Notes: a model not told the origin generated them from the letters alone. A DNA stretch of 64,000 bases from Chitinophaga filiformis (GCF_021646545.1 NZ_JAKIRP010000003.1:248001-312000), one strand, 5' to 3'. Counted from the first letter of the stretch, positions 53,063 to 62,630 are shown. Numbers and translations are program-made.

Positions 53063-54241
53063 CTATATCCCCCTACGCTTCCTTTCCCGGCGGATCAGTC
53101 CCAGCTCACGTCCCATTTGTCCGGAAATAGACGTATTCTCCTGGGCCCTGCGCAGCAGGTATGGCATTACATCTTCTACCGGGCCGTAAGGCAGGTATTT
53201 GGAAACATGATAACCGGCATGGGCGAGGTTAAAGGTGATATTATCGCTCATCCCCAATAACTGGGAGAAGCTTACATGTGAGTGGTTATGTGGTAATTGC
53301 TGCTGATGTAAAAGGCTGGCGGCCAGCATGCTACTCTGCTCGTTATGTGTGCCCACAAATACAGCCAGTTTATCTATGCGCTCCATACAGAACTTTACAG
53401 CAGCGTCGTAATCCCTGTCGGTCGCTTCCTTGTTGGGCTGGATCGGAGAAGGGTATCCCATCTCTTCTGCACGCTTGCGCTCTTTTTCCATGTAAGCGCC
53501 CCTTACCAGCTTAGCACCCAGCAGATAGCCCTGTTGCTGCGCCTTTTCGAAGGATTTCTTCAGGAAAGCCAGCCTGTCATGGCGATACATCTGGAAAGTA
53601 TTATATACAATTACCTGCTGCCTGTTAAACTGCGCCATCAGCTCGTCTGCCAGGTCATCCACCGGTTGCTGGATCCAGGACTCTTCCGCATCTATCAGCA
53701 GTCCTATCTTATGTTTGGCTGCCGCTGTTGCAATGGACAGTATCCGGCTCCTGACACGGCCAAATTCTGCTGCTTCTTCCGGCGTCAGTGCTTCACGGCT
53801 GTGGATCTTTTCCAGCAGGCTGAAACGGGCAAAGCCGGTTACCTTAATAGCAATGAACGGAATATTGTGATTAGCTGCCGCATACTCTATGGCGCGGATA
53901 AATTCAGGTACAGCGTGATCATAGTTCTCCTCTCCTTCCATGGCTTCCACACCATAGTCCAGCACTACTCCCACATGAAATTTCCCCAGGTGATTGGCAG
54001 TCTGTGCTGCTTCCTGCAAACTTTCCCCGCCGCAAAACTGACTGAAGATGGTGTTACGGATCAATCCCTTTATAGGCAATTTCATTTTCAGCGCCAGCGG
54101 CGTCATTGTTGCCCCTAATTTCACCAACCAGGGCTTGCCAATGCTGCTAAACAGGAAGTCAGCCTTTTTTAATGCCTTATCTGTCTTTGATTCAAAAGCT
54201 ATGGCGGTATTCTCGAATGATAATGATAGCTGCTTTTCCAT
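53063..54241 (-). CDS. Proline dehydrogenase
   Basis: From the ATG at 54241 (MEKQLSLSFENTAIAFESKT) the protein is 392 residues; the frame could start three codons earlier. It is the FAD-dependent TIM-barrel domain. GVVLDYGVEAMEGEENY, FIAIKVTGFARFSLLEK, LLIDAEESWIQQPVDDL and GAKLVRGAYMEKERKRA are characteristic. The C-terminal YLPYGPVEDVMPYLLRRAQEN binds substrate with its paired Arg. It oxidises proline to pyrroline-5-carboxylate. It is a stand-alone PRODH; the dehydrogenase partner is not in the window. Confidence 0.92.
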   Translation of the reverse strand: MEKQLSLSFENTAIAFESKTDKALKKADFLFSSIGKPWLVKLGATMTPLALKMKLPIKGLIRNTIFSQFCGGESLQEAAQTANHLGKFHVGVVLDYGVEAMEGEENYDHAVPEFIRAIEYAAANHNIPFIAIKVTGFARFSLLEKIHSREALTPEEAAEFGRVRSRILSIATAAAKHKIGLLIDAEESWIQQPVDDLADELMAQFNRQQVIVYNTFQMYRHDRLAFLKKSFEKAQQQGYLLGAKLVRGAYMEKERKRAEEMGYPSPIQPNKEATDRDYDAAVKFCMERIDKLAVFVGTHNEQSSMLAASLLHQQQLPHNHSHVSFSQLLGMSDNITFNLAHAGYHVSKYLPYGPVEDVMPYLLRRAQENTSISGQMGRELGLIRRERKRRGI

Positions 54242-54450
54242 GGGCCGCAAAGTTAGTATGCCGACAGATTTCCAACAAAATGATCTGACAACAATGACCG
54301 TCCGCCCGCAGCTGTTTTGAAAAACTCGAACAAAAGCCTTCTTTTATTAAACAGAACATCTGTAAGTTTCTTTTTATTTAAACCCAATAAAGCTTCCGTC
54401 CTATATTTTTTTCTTTAATTTTATATCTTCATCAAAGTCAATATTTCCCA

Positions 54451-55239
54451 GTGCCTACTAAGCAAGCAAATACCAGGTCACGTCGCAGATCGCCTTATAT
54501 TATCGTAGTGCTACTATGTATCATTACCTTAGTCTCCGTATTCTTACTGCGGAAGCCGAAAGAAGTGCTGGCCTCCTTTCATGAAAAAGGACAGACCTAC
54601 ACCACCTACGAAGGCGTACTGGGAGAACGTAAAAAGATCTCACTACCAGACGGAACACCTGTTATCCTGAACAGCAATACCAAATTGCTCGTGCCTGGCA
54701 ATTTCGCTCAAAGCCACACCCTCCTGCTGGATGGGGAAGCATATTTTGATTCCACCGCTTATCCGCTCACAGTCAAAACAAATATCCTGACCATGACGGC
54801 CACAAAACCTGCAGCTTTCAAAATGCGGTGTTTTGAGTCACAACAGGGTGCAACGGCCTACGTGCGGAGTGGAGAAGTGAAGGTGAGCAAATCCTATTAT
54901 TCCAAAACTGATGATCAGCCGGAGATGTTAGGCCCGGGAAATATGGTACTGGCCAATAAAGAAATTGACCTGATGGAGAAAGAAACATATCACCCGGTAG
55001 AAATGGAAACCTGGCTGCAGGATAAACTGACTTTCCATGATGAACCATTTATGAATGCCGTTCGCAAACTGGAGGAATGGTACAGTACAGAGATCTATGT
55101 GGAAGGAGACGTATCTGCTGCGGGAGGCGTGAATGGAGAATTCAGCCAGGCATCTTTGACAAAAGTACTGGAAGAGATCCGGCAGACTGCCGGGTTTAAT
55201 TACAAAGTCAGGAAGAATAAAGTAACTATTGATTTCTGA
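54451..55239 (+). CDS. FecR-like protein without adjacent sigma factor
   Basis: The frame starts at GTG 54451. The 262-residue protein has a short basic cytoplasmic end (MPTKQANTRSRRRS), one transmembrane helix (YIIVVLLCIITLVSVFLL), a FecR domain (ISLPDGTPVILNSNTKLLVP, LLLDGEAYFDST) and a C-terminal DUF4974-type domain (LTFHDEPFMNAVRKLEEWYS). It lacks the N-terminal helical sigma-binding segment of the complete FecR at 41462-42448, and no ECF gene flanks it. Its stop is only 1 bp from the convergent oxidoreductase gene. Confidence 0.78.
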   Translation: MPTKQANTRSRRRSPYIIVVLLCIITLVSVFLLRKPKEVLASFHEKGQTYTTYEGVLGERKKISLPDGTPVILNSNTKLLVPGNFAQSHTLLLDGEAYFDSTAYPLTVKTNILTMTATKPAAFKMRCFESQQGATAYVRSGEVKVSKSYYSKTDDQPEMLGPGNMVLANKEIDLMEKETYHPVEMETWLQDKLTFHDEPFMNAVRKLEEWYSTEIYVEGDVSAAGGVNGEFSQASLTKVLEEIRQTAGFNYKVRKNKVTIDF

Positions 55240-55240
55240 C

Positions 55241-56446
55241 CTATCCTCTTCCAAAGGCAAACATCTGCGGTACAGCATTTTTCTTTCCGAGAATAATGGC
55301 GGTGATTATTTCAGCAGCTATCTGGGCAAACGTAATACCATTACCACCAAAACCCAGGGCAAAGTAAGTACGCGGCATAGCCGGATAATTACCAATGAGC
55401 GGAAGTCCGTCGTCAGTTGAAATAAATGTACCCGTCCACTGAAATTCAGATATGAAGCGAATATGCGGAAATTTCTTATTGAAGTCCTCCTGCAACATCT
55501 TCCCTTTTTTGCTGATCAGTTTATCGCGCCTCGACGGATTGTAATAGTACTCGTCCCTGCCACCTACCAATATGCGATTGTCTTTTGTCGGGCGCATATA
55601 CAAATAAGGATCTTTGGTTTCCCATATCAGGCAGTTGTTATGCCAGCAACAACCATCCATCTGCAGGCTTTCACTCGCCGTAGCATATGTAGAGCGCAGT
55701 TTTAACAATGGCTCCCTGATATATTGTGAGGCTTCATAACCGGTTGCCATGATGAGGTATTTTGCTTTGATCCGGTGTCCCTCCTGCGTATGAACAATGA
55801 CGCCATTCCTTTGATGGGAAATATCGGCAACAGTGGTCCTGTCATATACTTCCACTCCCTTTTTAATATTGTACTGATGCAGTAAATGGGTCAGCATGTA
55901 GGTATCTGTCTGTGCAGCCATGCGGGAATAAATAGCGCCCGGAGCATCGAACCCCATTTTGTCTTTTACCATCGCATCATCCCAATAGCTCACATCAAAA
56001 CCCAGCAATTTACGTAAGGCATACTCTTTCCTGATCCATTCCTGATCTTTCTTGTACGACGCCAGAAAAAGGCTATCCCTGCGATCAAAAAAGGGTGCGC
56101 CGATCTTCTTACAGATCTTTTCCAACACCCCTATAGCCTCATAACATAACCGGTAAGCGGCAACCGCGTTCTTCTCCCCTATCCTGTTTGTTAAACGGGA
56201 CAAGGAAACATCTATCTCATACTGTATCAACGAAGTACTGGCGCAGGTACTGCCTAATCCTATAGTACGGCTGTCTGCAACAATAGCCGGTATCCCTGCT
56301 GCTGTAAGATAATAGGCCGCTAATGCGCCTGAAATACCACCTCCCGCAATCAATACGTCGGTCTTTACATCATGGTCGAGACGGGGGTAATTGAATGGCA
56401 GCCCATATTTTACCAAAGAATAAGGATAACCAGCATGAAGATCCAA
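55241..56446 (-). CDS. FAD-dependent oxidoreductase (DAO family)
   Basis: The 401-residue protein opens with the FAD-binding Rossmann motif VLIAGGGISGALAAYYLTAA (dinucleotide loop at 35-40) and the STCASTSLIQYEID segment typical of DadA/PuuB/glycine-oxidase-like enzymes. YLIMATGYEA is the second FAD-contact strand, and FQWTGTFISTDDGLPLIGNY with FALGFGGNGITFAQIAAEII closes the domain. It should oxidise an amine or amino acid. It follows the sugar-isomerase-like gene after a terminator. The substrate is unknown. Confidence 0.85.
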   Translation of the reverse strand: MDLHAGYPYSLVKYGLPFNYPRLDHDVKTDVLIAGGGISGALAAYYLTAAGIPAIVADSRTIGLGSTCASTSLIQYEIDVSLSRLTNRIGEKNAVAAYRLCYEAIGVLEKICKKIGAPFFDRRDSLFLASYKKDQEWIRKEYALRKLLGFDVSYWDDAMVKDKMGFDAPGAIYSRMAAQTDTYMLTHLLHQYNIKKGVEVYDRTTVADISHQRNGVIVHTQEGHRIKAKYLIMATGYEASQYIREPLLKLRSTYATASESLQMDGCCWHNNCLIWETKDPYLYMRPTKDNRILVGGRDEYYYNPSRRDKLISKKGKMLQEDFNKKFPHIRFISEFQWTGTFISTDDGLPLIGNYPAMPRTYFALGFGGNGITFAQIAAEIITAIILGKKNAVPQMFAFGRG

Positions 56447-56551
56447 GGCGGCAATGTTTTAGTTAACAACAAACATCCAATTATTGTACCGGGAGAAATC
56501 AGTTTTACCACTGCAGGCAGGTCGGCTTTTTCGTATAATGGACTAAAAAAA

Positions 56552-56579
56552 GAACCCGGAACAATAGCGTTCCGGGTTC
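56552..56579 (-). terminator. Terminator of the isomerase-like lipoprotein gene
   Basis: GAACCCGGAAC (56552-56562) pairs with GTTCCGGGTTC (56569-56579). The minus strand continues TTTTTTTAG. Confidence 0.88.
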
Positions 56580-56605
56580 CCGATCTCTTACGTTGCTGTT
56601 TATTC

Positions 56606-57640
56606 TCAGCTCAGTTCTGCACCTACTCGCTTCAGCAGTTCCAGTGTCTTACGTACACCTTCCTCTTCAGAAAGTTTAGCGCCTTCATATTCGATACCGA
56701 TATGACCTGTATAACCGGCGTCCTTTACTATTTTGAGCATTTTGCGGTAGTCTGTTTCCACGCAATTGCCTTCGGCGTCAAAATCATGTGTTTTGGCGCT
56801 TACACCTTTTGCAAAAGGCATTAATTCTGTAACTCCTTCATAGCGGTCATATTCTTCCAGGCATTTGGTAGCCGCCCATCCCTGTGGCGTATTATCTACA
56901 GGTTTGGTACGGTTCAGGCAAAAGTTACCAAAGTCGGGTAAAGTACCACAGTTAGGCATATTCACCTGTTTCATCACACCTGCCAGCCATTTACCATTGG
57001 ACGAACTTCCGCCATGGTTTTCTACGATGACATTGATGTTATGTGTATTGGCGAATGTTGACAATTTAGCCAGCGATTCTGCTACTGCTTTTGCCACATC
57101 ATCCGGTTTGCCTTCTCCTGCCGCATTTACACGGATAGCATGACAACCCAGGTATTCTGCCGCTTCCACCCACTTATAGTGATTCTCTACGGCTTTGTTC
57201 CTTTTCTTCTCAGCCATGTCTCCCATTTCCCCCTCACCATCAATCATAATCAGCACACTACGCACACCATTATCGCTGCAACGTTTCTTCAGATCTGCCA
57301 GGTAGGCTTTGTCCGTTGCTTTATCCTTAAAGAATTGGTTTACATATTCAACAGCTTCAATCCCGTAGTCATTCTTGGCTTTCAGCGGAAAGTCAAGATG
57401 CGACAGTTTTCCTCCGAATATAGCCTCATGGAAAGACCATTCCGCCAGAGATATCTTAAAGAATAATTCTTTAGCCGTTTTGTCAGCTGCTGTTTCTCCT
57501 ACGTTGGTACTGTCTTTGCTTTCCTTTGTGGAAGAGCCGGTATTGCATGCTGCGAGCACCGAGGGCAAAAGACCCGCACCCATAGTGTACAATGCCATCT
57601 GCCTGAGAAATTCCCTGCGTTGTTTAGGATTATTCATATA
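56606..57640 (-). CDS. Tat-exported sugar isomerase/epimerase-like TIM-barrel lipoprotein
   Basis: From the ATG at 57640 (MNNPKQRREFLRQMALYT) the protein is 344 residues; the frame opens six codons earlier. A twin-arginine motif (QRREFLRQM) leads to a lipobox LAAC, so it is exported folded and probably lipidated. The body is an AP-endonuclease-2/xylose-isomerase-like TIM barrel: FKISLAEWSFHEAIFGG, VIVENHGGSSSNGKW with metal-binding Glu, LPDFGNFCLNR and HIGIEYEGAKLSEEEGVRKT. It may isomerise or epimerise a sugar or hydroxypyruvate-like molecule in the periplasm. It is separated from the transporter by 189 bp. Confidence 0.82.
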   Translation of the reverse strand, partial: YMNNPKQRREFLRQMALYTMGAGLLPSVLAACNTGSSTKESKDSTNVGETAADKTAKELFFKISLAEWSFHEAIFGGKLSHLDFPLKAKNDYGIEAVEYVNQFFKDKATDKAYLADLKKRCSDNGVRSVLIMIDGEGEMGDMAEKKRNKAVENHYKWVEAAEYLGCHAIRVNAAGEGKPDDVAKAVAESLAKLSTFANTHNINVIVENHGGSSSNGKWLAGVMKQVNMPNCGTLPDFGNFCLNRTKPVDNTPQGWAATKCLEEYDRYEGVTELMPFAKGVSAKTHDFDAEGNCVETDYRKMLKIVKDAGYTGHIGIEYEGAKLSEEEGVRKTLELLKRVGAELS

Positions 57641-57847
57641 CGTGGTTTTATATAACAAAATACACTTTTATGGATCAAAGTAAATGCCTCATGAAAAAAA
57701 CTGTAAAAAATTACCTTAAAAGAATAGTTTTTTCGCATTTTGTCATTATCTTGATAGCCACTTAACAGTAATTCCCCGTTTGTCTTTATTTATATATTCC
57801 ACCTCGTTGATGTACAACGTCACTGTTGCTACATTATAAATGATAAA

Positions 57848-58897
57848 CTAAAGCCGTTCCGTTTCCAGCTGAACGGCTTTTTCATTTGGTGCTTCTTTGG
57901 GCGGATGCCGGTGCCACCACGATGCCAGCAGAGAACCGGTTACGTTCATCAGCGGACCAAATACCGCCGGCGCCAGTCCCACTGTAGCGATCTTTCCCAT
58001 ATCCTTCGCAATGGCCGTTGCAAGTCCGCCGTTCTGCATGCCCACTTCAATCGCTATCGTACGGCAATCCTGCTCATTCATTCTGATAAGACGGCATAAC
58101 CAATAACCCAGTGTATACCCCGAGAGGTTGTGTATAAGTGATGATAATATCAGCAATGCACCTACATCCAGCAGGCTTTCACGCCCCTTAGCTGTAATAA
58201 TGACGATAATAAAAGCAATAGCCGACATCGATACTTTCGGCATGGCATTATCCAGCCATTTCAGTTTACCACTCAGGAAATGATTGAACAGCAGACCTGC
58301 CGCCACCGGCAGGATCACGATCTTACAGATGTCCCACATCATTGCGCTGACGCTGATATCTATATAACTGCCTGCCAGCCACTGCATCAGGAAAGGCGTT
58401 ACAAAAGGCGCCATCATAGTGGAAACGGCCGTCAATGTAACCGACAGCGCCAGATTGGCTTTGGCGAGGTAAGAAATAACGTTGGATGCCATGCCACAGG
58501 GTACTGTTCCTATCAGCACCACACCGGCTGCTATTTCAGGCGGGAAGCTGAACAGGTGGGCAAGCCCCCAGCCTACAAAAGGCATAATGGTGAAATGACA
58601 CACTACACCGGTAAAAACACCCATCGGCATTTTGATCACACCATAGAAGTCGCGTAAGCTCATAGCAGTTCCCATTCCAAACATGATGATCTGGATAAGC
58701 GGCGTAATCAGCTTTGAAAGGTCAAAACCTCCTATAGTCAGAAAGTATTGGGGATAATACATTGCTGTGGTAACAGCCGCAAAGATCATCAGCGTATACA
58801 CAAAACCTCTCGTTTGCGGATGTCTTGAAAAAAGAATGGCCAGTATGACCCAGAATGCAATGATGAAAGGCCCGGCGGCGGGAAGTAATGCTGTCAT
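57848..58897 (-). CDS. BASS-family (bile acid:sodium symporter) organic anion transporter
   Basis: The 349-residue inner-membrane protein has about nine to ten helices. It shows the BASS pattern: FGMGTAMSLRDFYGVIKMP, EIAAGVVLIGTVPCGMASNVISYLAKANLALSVTLTAVST and the second crossing region RTIAIEVGMQNGGLATAIAKDM. Relatives carry bile acids, pyruvate, pantothenate and other organic anions with sodium. It is the last gene of the exported-enzyme cluster, 31 bp after the RraA-like gene, so it probably imports a product of that pathway. A terminator stem overlaps its stop codon. Confidence 0.87.
   Translation of the reverse strand: MTALLPAAGPFIIAFWVILAILFSRHPQTRGFVYTLMIFAAVTTAMYYPQYFLTIGGFDLSKLITPLIQIIMFGMGTAMSLRDFYGVIKMPMGVFTGVVCHFTIMPFVGWGLAHLFSFPPEIAAGVVLIGTVPCGMASNVISYLAKANLALSVTLTAVSTMMAPFVTPFLMQWLAGSYIDISVSAMMWDICKIVILPVAAGLLFNHFLSGKLKWLDNAMPKVSMSAIAFIIVIITAKGRESLLDVGALLILSSLIHNLSGYTLGYWLCRLIRMNEQDCRTIAIEVGMQNGGLATAIAKDMGKIATVGLAPAVFGPLMNVTGSLLASWWHRHPPKEAPNEKAVQLETERL
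57850..57880 (-). terminator. Terminator overlapping the transporter stop codon
   Basis: GAACGGCTTT on the plus strand (57871-57880) pairs with AAAGCCGTTC (57850-57859). The stem includes the last codons and the TAG of the transporter gene on the minus strand. The T tract is weak. Confidence 0.55.
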
Positions 58898-58928
58898 AAA
58901 GTGGAAATAGTTTTAAAATTAAGAATGA

Positions 58929-59843
58929 TCACCAGGTCCTTTTTTCCAGCATCTTATCCAGCTCCTGGCGGGTCATAGGCTTTTTGCCGGCTTGTTTGTG
59001 CTGCCATTCCAGAAACGCCTCGCGGATAGCATCTGTCCAGTTATTATCGATCTCGCCAGGCGTATATTTTCCGGCTTTCACCATTTCAAATCCGAACTGG
59101 TCTTTTACCTGTATGAACGCTGCAATACCGATCACTTTTTCTGCCAGGTGTGCAGGCACAAATACCACACCTTCACTGGAAGTCAGCACCAGATCGCCCG
59201 GCAGCACTACCGCACGGCCAATACGTATCGGTACATTCAACCCCGACAACATCACATTTTTCAGGAAAGAGGGATCCCAGTCACGCACCAGCGCATTAAA
59301 CCCGTTGATCTCTTTCAGCCCTTCCAGGTCGCGTGCAGCTGCGTTAAACACTACGCCATTGCCTGAGCGGGCATAAATAGCGTTGCCCAGCGTAGAACCG
59401 ATCAGCGTACCATCCGCTATTTTACCAAAGCCATCCGCAACATATACGTCCCCTTTCGATAACTGCTGGATAGGCCAGGAATTGCTGTTTCCCTTAAAGC
59501 CCCGCTGCTGTCCCCTCTCCTTCATATGCAACTCCACATCAGGACGGGAGGGTATGAACATCGCTGTTATAGCACGACCAACAATCGGCTTGTCGTCATG
59601 GATCATTTTCCAGCCGCCATCAAACTGGCAATGGTAGCCTTCTCCCTCAAGAATCGTCCATACATCATCCAGGCTTACCGTACGCGCCTGCTCAACAACT
59701 GCGTCTGGTATTTTCGGCCTTCCGTCAGGAAAGCGCTCTCCCTTCCACTCGGCAGTAAGAAAGATCAGTTCCTCCCTGGGAATGGTCTGTGCATACAAGC
59801 AGCATGACAGTAACAATAAAGGGAGGAAATAAAACAATTTCAT
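58929..59843 (-). CDS. Exported RraA-family aldolase-like protein
   Basis: The 304-residue protein has a signal peptide ending CCLYAQ. The body is the RraA/HMG-aldolase fold (Pfam RraA-like): GDVYVADGFGKIADGTLIGSTLGNAIYARSGNG, the metal- and substrate-binding Arg-Asp pair in FNAAARDLEG, and PGDLVLTSSEGVVFVPAHLA. Family enzymes are divalent-metal class II pyruvate aldolases, while RraA itself regulates RNase E. An exported location rules out RNase regulation. A retro-aldol step releasing pyruvate in the periplasm is the likely function. It sits between an amidohydrolase and an organic anion transporter. Confidence 0.8.
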   Translation of the reverse strand: MKLFYFLPLLLLSCCLYAQTIPREELIFLTAEWKGERFPDGRPKIPDAVVEQARTVSLDDVWTILEGEGYHCQFDGGWKMIHDDKPIVGRAITAMFIPSRPDVELHMKERGQQRGFKGNSNSWPIQQLSKGDVYVADGFGKIADGTLIGSTLGNAIYARSGNGVVFNAAARDLEGLKEINGFNALVRDWDPSFLKNVMLSGLNVPIRIGRAVVLPGDLVLTSSEGVVFVPAHLAEKVIGIAAFIQVKDQFGFEMVKAGKYTPGEIDNNWTDAIREAFLEWQHKQAGKKPMTRQELDKMLEKRTW

Positions 59844-59892
59844 GTATCAGTTTTTGAATGAAGAATATACTAAAAATACCCAATGCTTCGGG

Positions 59893-61128
59893 TTATTTAG
59901 GCATTGAAATACCGTTAAGATCATATACCACCTTTCCCGCACGCAGTGTTGCTTCACATACCAGTCTGCTGTCGCCTTCCACACGTGTGTGCGCATCAGT
60001 AAAGCCGAACCTCCCTTTTTCCACACGCAGGATAGCAATATCTGCCACACTTTTCTCCGACAGGTTGCCCAATTCCTCATGATGTATCGCGCTGGCTGCA
60101 GCCGAAGTGCCTGCCTTCACCAATTCCGGCAGGGACATTCCCATGTTCAGGAATTTGGACATGACGTTCAGCATGTCCTTCATGTCTCCGTTCATACTAC
60201 CGCTATGAATATCTGTACTGATCGTATTAGGATAAAACCCCGCCTTCAATGCAGGAATGGCCTGTGAATAACTAAAGCTGGTACCTCCATGCCCGACGTC
60301 AAACAGAATACCTTTCTTACGGGCATCCTGCACAAACGGACGCAGCTTACCACTATCGTCAACAATAGACATACGGCCTTTCACTTTCGCATAGGCATGT
60401 GTAAAGATATCGCCGGGACGCAGGTGCTGCATGAATAGTTCCTCGAGCGACAAAGGCGGATTACTACCACCAAAGTCAATCATGACAGGCGTTCCCGTGA
60501 GGCGTCCCGCTTCTACCGCACGGTCTACCGGCGCCCATTCTGCCCCTTCATAATGCGCCACTTTTGTTCCCACTATCCATTGTTTGTAACGGCGGATGGT
60601 CAGCGCTGTCATTTTCGCATCCATATCCCTGAGGTCCTGTTCATAAGGTCCGCCACGCATACCGCCGCCAACAATATTGATAAAAGCAAGCACTCTTGTT
60701 TTTGAGTGCCGGATAGTCTGATCAAGAAAAAGCTCAAAGTTCTCCCAGCCGGAGCTACCCGCGTCCACAACGGTAGTCACGCCACAGCGGAAAGTAAAAC
60801 CATCCGGCGCCACGGCCTCATAACTGTTGTTCAGGTAACGGTTGGGAGTAGTACCCATGAAGTTGTGTGTATGAATGTCTATCAGCCCCGGTGTGACATA
60901 CAAGCCGCTTGCATCAATGGTTTTCTGCGCTGCAGCCGGGTCTATGTGCGCTGCTACTTTTGCAATAGTATCGTTTGTCAATGCAATGTCCATGACTGCA
61001 TTGATATTATTTTTCGGATCTATAACGTGCCCGCCTTTGATCAGCAGGCTGTATTGCTGGGCGCGGGCACCGGTGAAAATAACATTCACCGATACCAGCA
61101 GTACCAGGTATTGAATGATGCTCCTCAT
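59893..61128 (-). CDS. Exported amidohydrolase (EF_0837/deacetylase-like)
   Basis: The 411-residue protein begins with a signal peptide (MRSIIQYLVLLVSVNVIFTGARA). It is an amidohydrolase-superfamily TIM barrel: GLIDIHTHNF carries the HxH metal ligands, GTKVAHYEG offers a bridging Lys, and DIFTHAYAK, FDVGHGGTSFSYSQA and ISTDIHSGSM supply further His/Asp. The N- and C-terminal beta-sandwich (VIDPKNNINAVMDIAL, DIAILRVEKGRFGF) is typical. It resembles the family found next to SelA-related PLP enzymes in Firmicutes, and a SelA-related gene is its upstream neighbour here. It should hydrolyse an N-acyl or cyclic amide bond. Confidence 0.85.
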   Translation of the reverse strand: MRSIIQYLVLLVSVNVIFTGARAQQYSLLIKGGHVIDPKNNINAVMDIALTNDTIAKVAAHIDPAAAQKTIDASGLYVTPGLIDIHTHNFMGTTPNRYLNNSYEAVAPDGFTFRCGVTTVVDAGSSGWENFELFLDQTIRHSKTRVLAFINIVGGGMRGGPYEQDLRDMDAKMTALTIRRYKQWIVGTKVAHYEGAEWAPVDRAVEAGRLTGTPVMIDFGGSNPPLSLEELFMQHLRPGDIFTHAYAKVKGRMSIVDDSGKLRPFVQDARKKGILFDVGHGGTSFSYSQAIPALKAGFYPNTISTDIHSGSMNGDMKDMLNVMSKFLNMGMSLPELVKAGTSAAASAIHHEELGNLSEKSVADIAILRVEKGRFGFTDAHTRVEGDSRLVCEATLRAGKVVYDLNGISMPK

Positions 61129-61166
61129 GACCTTACTTTTTAATACTGAGACCTGTGCATGAATGA

Positions 61167-61352
61167 AAGAACCGGGTAGGCGGCGCCCCTGCGACAGTAT
61201 ACAAAGAGCTGCGCGACAGTATCGAAACGTGCAGTCCTGTTTACTGGCAGGAGCGCCCTTTACCGGCTTATGTAAATCCGAAATCGTTTAAAGAGAAAAC
61301 AGGGCAGAGTTGGCAATTCCGTGCACTTTACCAACCCTGTAGTTCCCTGTAG
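61167..61352 (+). pseudogene. Start-less open frame, possible gene remnant
   Basis: In the 254-bp gap between the amidohydrolase and SelA-like genes, a plus-strand frame with no ATG or GTG runs 61 codons after a TGA and ends at TAG 61350-61352. It reads like real protein (ATVYKELRDSIETCSPVYWQ, then NPKSFKEKTGQSWQF) with the codon choices of the surrounding genes. It is on the strand opposite the operon. It could be a decayed C-terminus or chance, and I recognise no family. Confidence 0.3.
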
Positions 61353-61382
61353 GTGATTAAACACACCACTGTTTATCAACCA

Positions 61383-62630
61383 TCAACCATGCGCTTCAGA
61401 CAGTGCCTTTTCTGTCAATACTTTTTTCAGTTGTGTTGCGACTATTTTTTCCTGGCCGGGCACCAGCATCCAGGTGGTAACATTAAAGGTGTGCTGATTA
61501 GCGCCATCGGCGACTTCTATAGAAGGATTGCCGCTACGGAGCTTTTCCCTGATCTCTGCTGCTGTAGCAGGGATCTTCGCTGGATCCCAGGAGATATGCA
61601 AGGTGGGAATATGATTGGCCACTGGTGGTACCACCACCTTGGTTTCCACACCAGATACCGTTTTTACCGCGTCGCTGATCAGCTTAATCTGCGCTTCCCA
61701 CATCTTCCATTCTTTCGCATGGTCAGTGGCCAGGTAAGTTTCCAGCGCCACCAGCATGCCCAGTATCTCTTCCTTGTTTACCTTCAATCCTCTGCCAATC
61801 GTATTACCACGGGGAGCCGTGCTCAGTCTTGCAGCTTCAATATACTTCTTCCTACCCAGCAGCAGTCCCGCACTCTGCGGACCGCGAATGCCTTTACCTC
61901 CCGAGAAGCAAACGAGATCATACCCCATTTCAGTGTACCTGAACAGATTCTCTACCGGAGGCACATCTGCCGCACAGTCTATCATGGTAGGGATACCATG
62001 TGCCTGCGCTATTTTCAGGAACTCTTCCACCTGTACCTTGCCGTCGAAGTTGTTGGCGTTGAGAAAATACATGAGAGCAGTCTTATCACTGATGGCCTTT
62101 TCCAGTGCTTCGCGGCCACCTTCAACATATACGATCTTCAGCCCTGTATTTTTCAAAGCATGCACATAGGGAATATCGTGCTCTTTCTGCAGGATCACTT
62201 CTGTTTTCATGCCTGTACCTTCCAGGAAGGGCAGCTGTACCACCTTCTTTTCGTCCATGCCGGTCAGTACGCCTGCAGCCCCCAATGTCATGGCAGCGGC
62301 AGCTCCTGATGTAACAGTAGCGTATTCACAACGCAGCAGTTTAGCGATACGTTGCCCTACTTTATCCTGCAGCTCATCCAGCAATACATATTCTTTTGAA
62401 GCATAATTGATGGCGCCCATCACTTCCGGGCGCATCAGGGAGCCTGTCATAAAAGTATAGGTACCGGCAGCATTGATAAAAGTGCGGATGCCCAGCTCCT
62501 TGAAATAGTCCTTTCCACCTGCAGCCGCATCTACCGTTTCATCAGGTAAGGGCAATAGTTTAGTACTGCCTGCAAGAGCACCGAATACCGGGATTGCAGA
62601 CATATTCTTCAATAAGTCTCTGCGTTTCAT
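61383..62630 (-). CDS. Tat-exported SelA-related PLP enzyme
   Basis: The 415-residue protein has an N-terminal twin-arginine-like signal (MKRRDLLKNMSAIPVFGALA). The fold is that of the SelA/aspartate-aminotransferase class: RCEYATVTSGAAAAMTLGAA binds the phosphate, the cofactor ring contacts Asp218 in PTMIDCAADVP, and Lys246 in CFSGGKGIRGPQSAG is the Schiff-base Lys. Relatives such as D-glucosaminate-6-phosphate ammonia-lyase (DgaE) eliminate ammonia to give 2-keto-3-deoxy acids. RidA and RraA neighbours fit such a dehydratase. It is unusual for a PLP enzyme to be exported. The substrate is unknown. Confidence 0.83.
   Translation of the reverse strand: MKRRDLLKNMSAIPVFGALAGSTKLLPLPDETVDAAAGGKDYFKELGIRTFINAAGTYTFMTGSLMRPEVMGAINYASKEYVLLDELQDKVGQRIAKLLRCEYATVTSGAAAAMTLGAAGVLTGMDEKKVVQLPFLEGTGMKTEVILQKEHDIPYVHALKNTGLKIVYVEGGREALEKAISDKTALMYFLNANNFDGKVQVEEFLKIAQAHGIPTMIDCAADVPPVENLFRYTEMGYDLVCFSGGKGIRGPQSAGLLLGRKKYIEAARLSTAPRGNTIGRGLKVNKEEILGMLVALETYLATDHAKEWKMWEAQIKLISDAVKTVSGVETKVVVPPVANHIPTLHISWDPAKIPATAAEIREKLRSGNPSIEVADGANQHTFNVTTWMLVPGQEKIVATQLKKVLTEKALSEAHG

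Noticed and set aside
58929..59843. RraA as regulator of RNase E
   Set aside because: The protein has a signal peptide and sits in a catabolic cluster, so an aldolase role is more likely.
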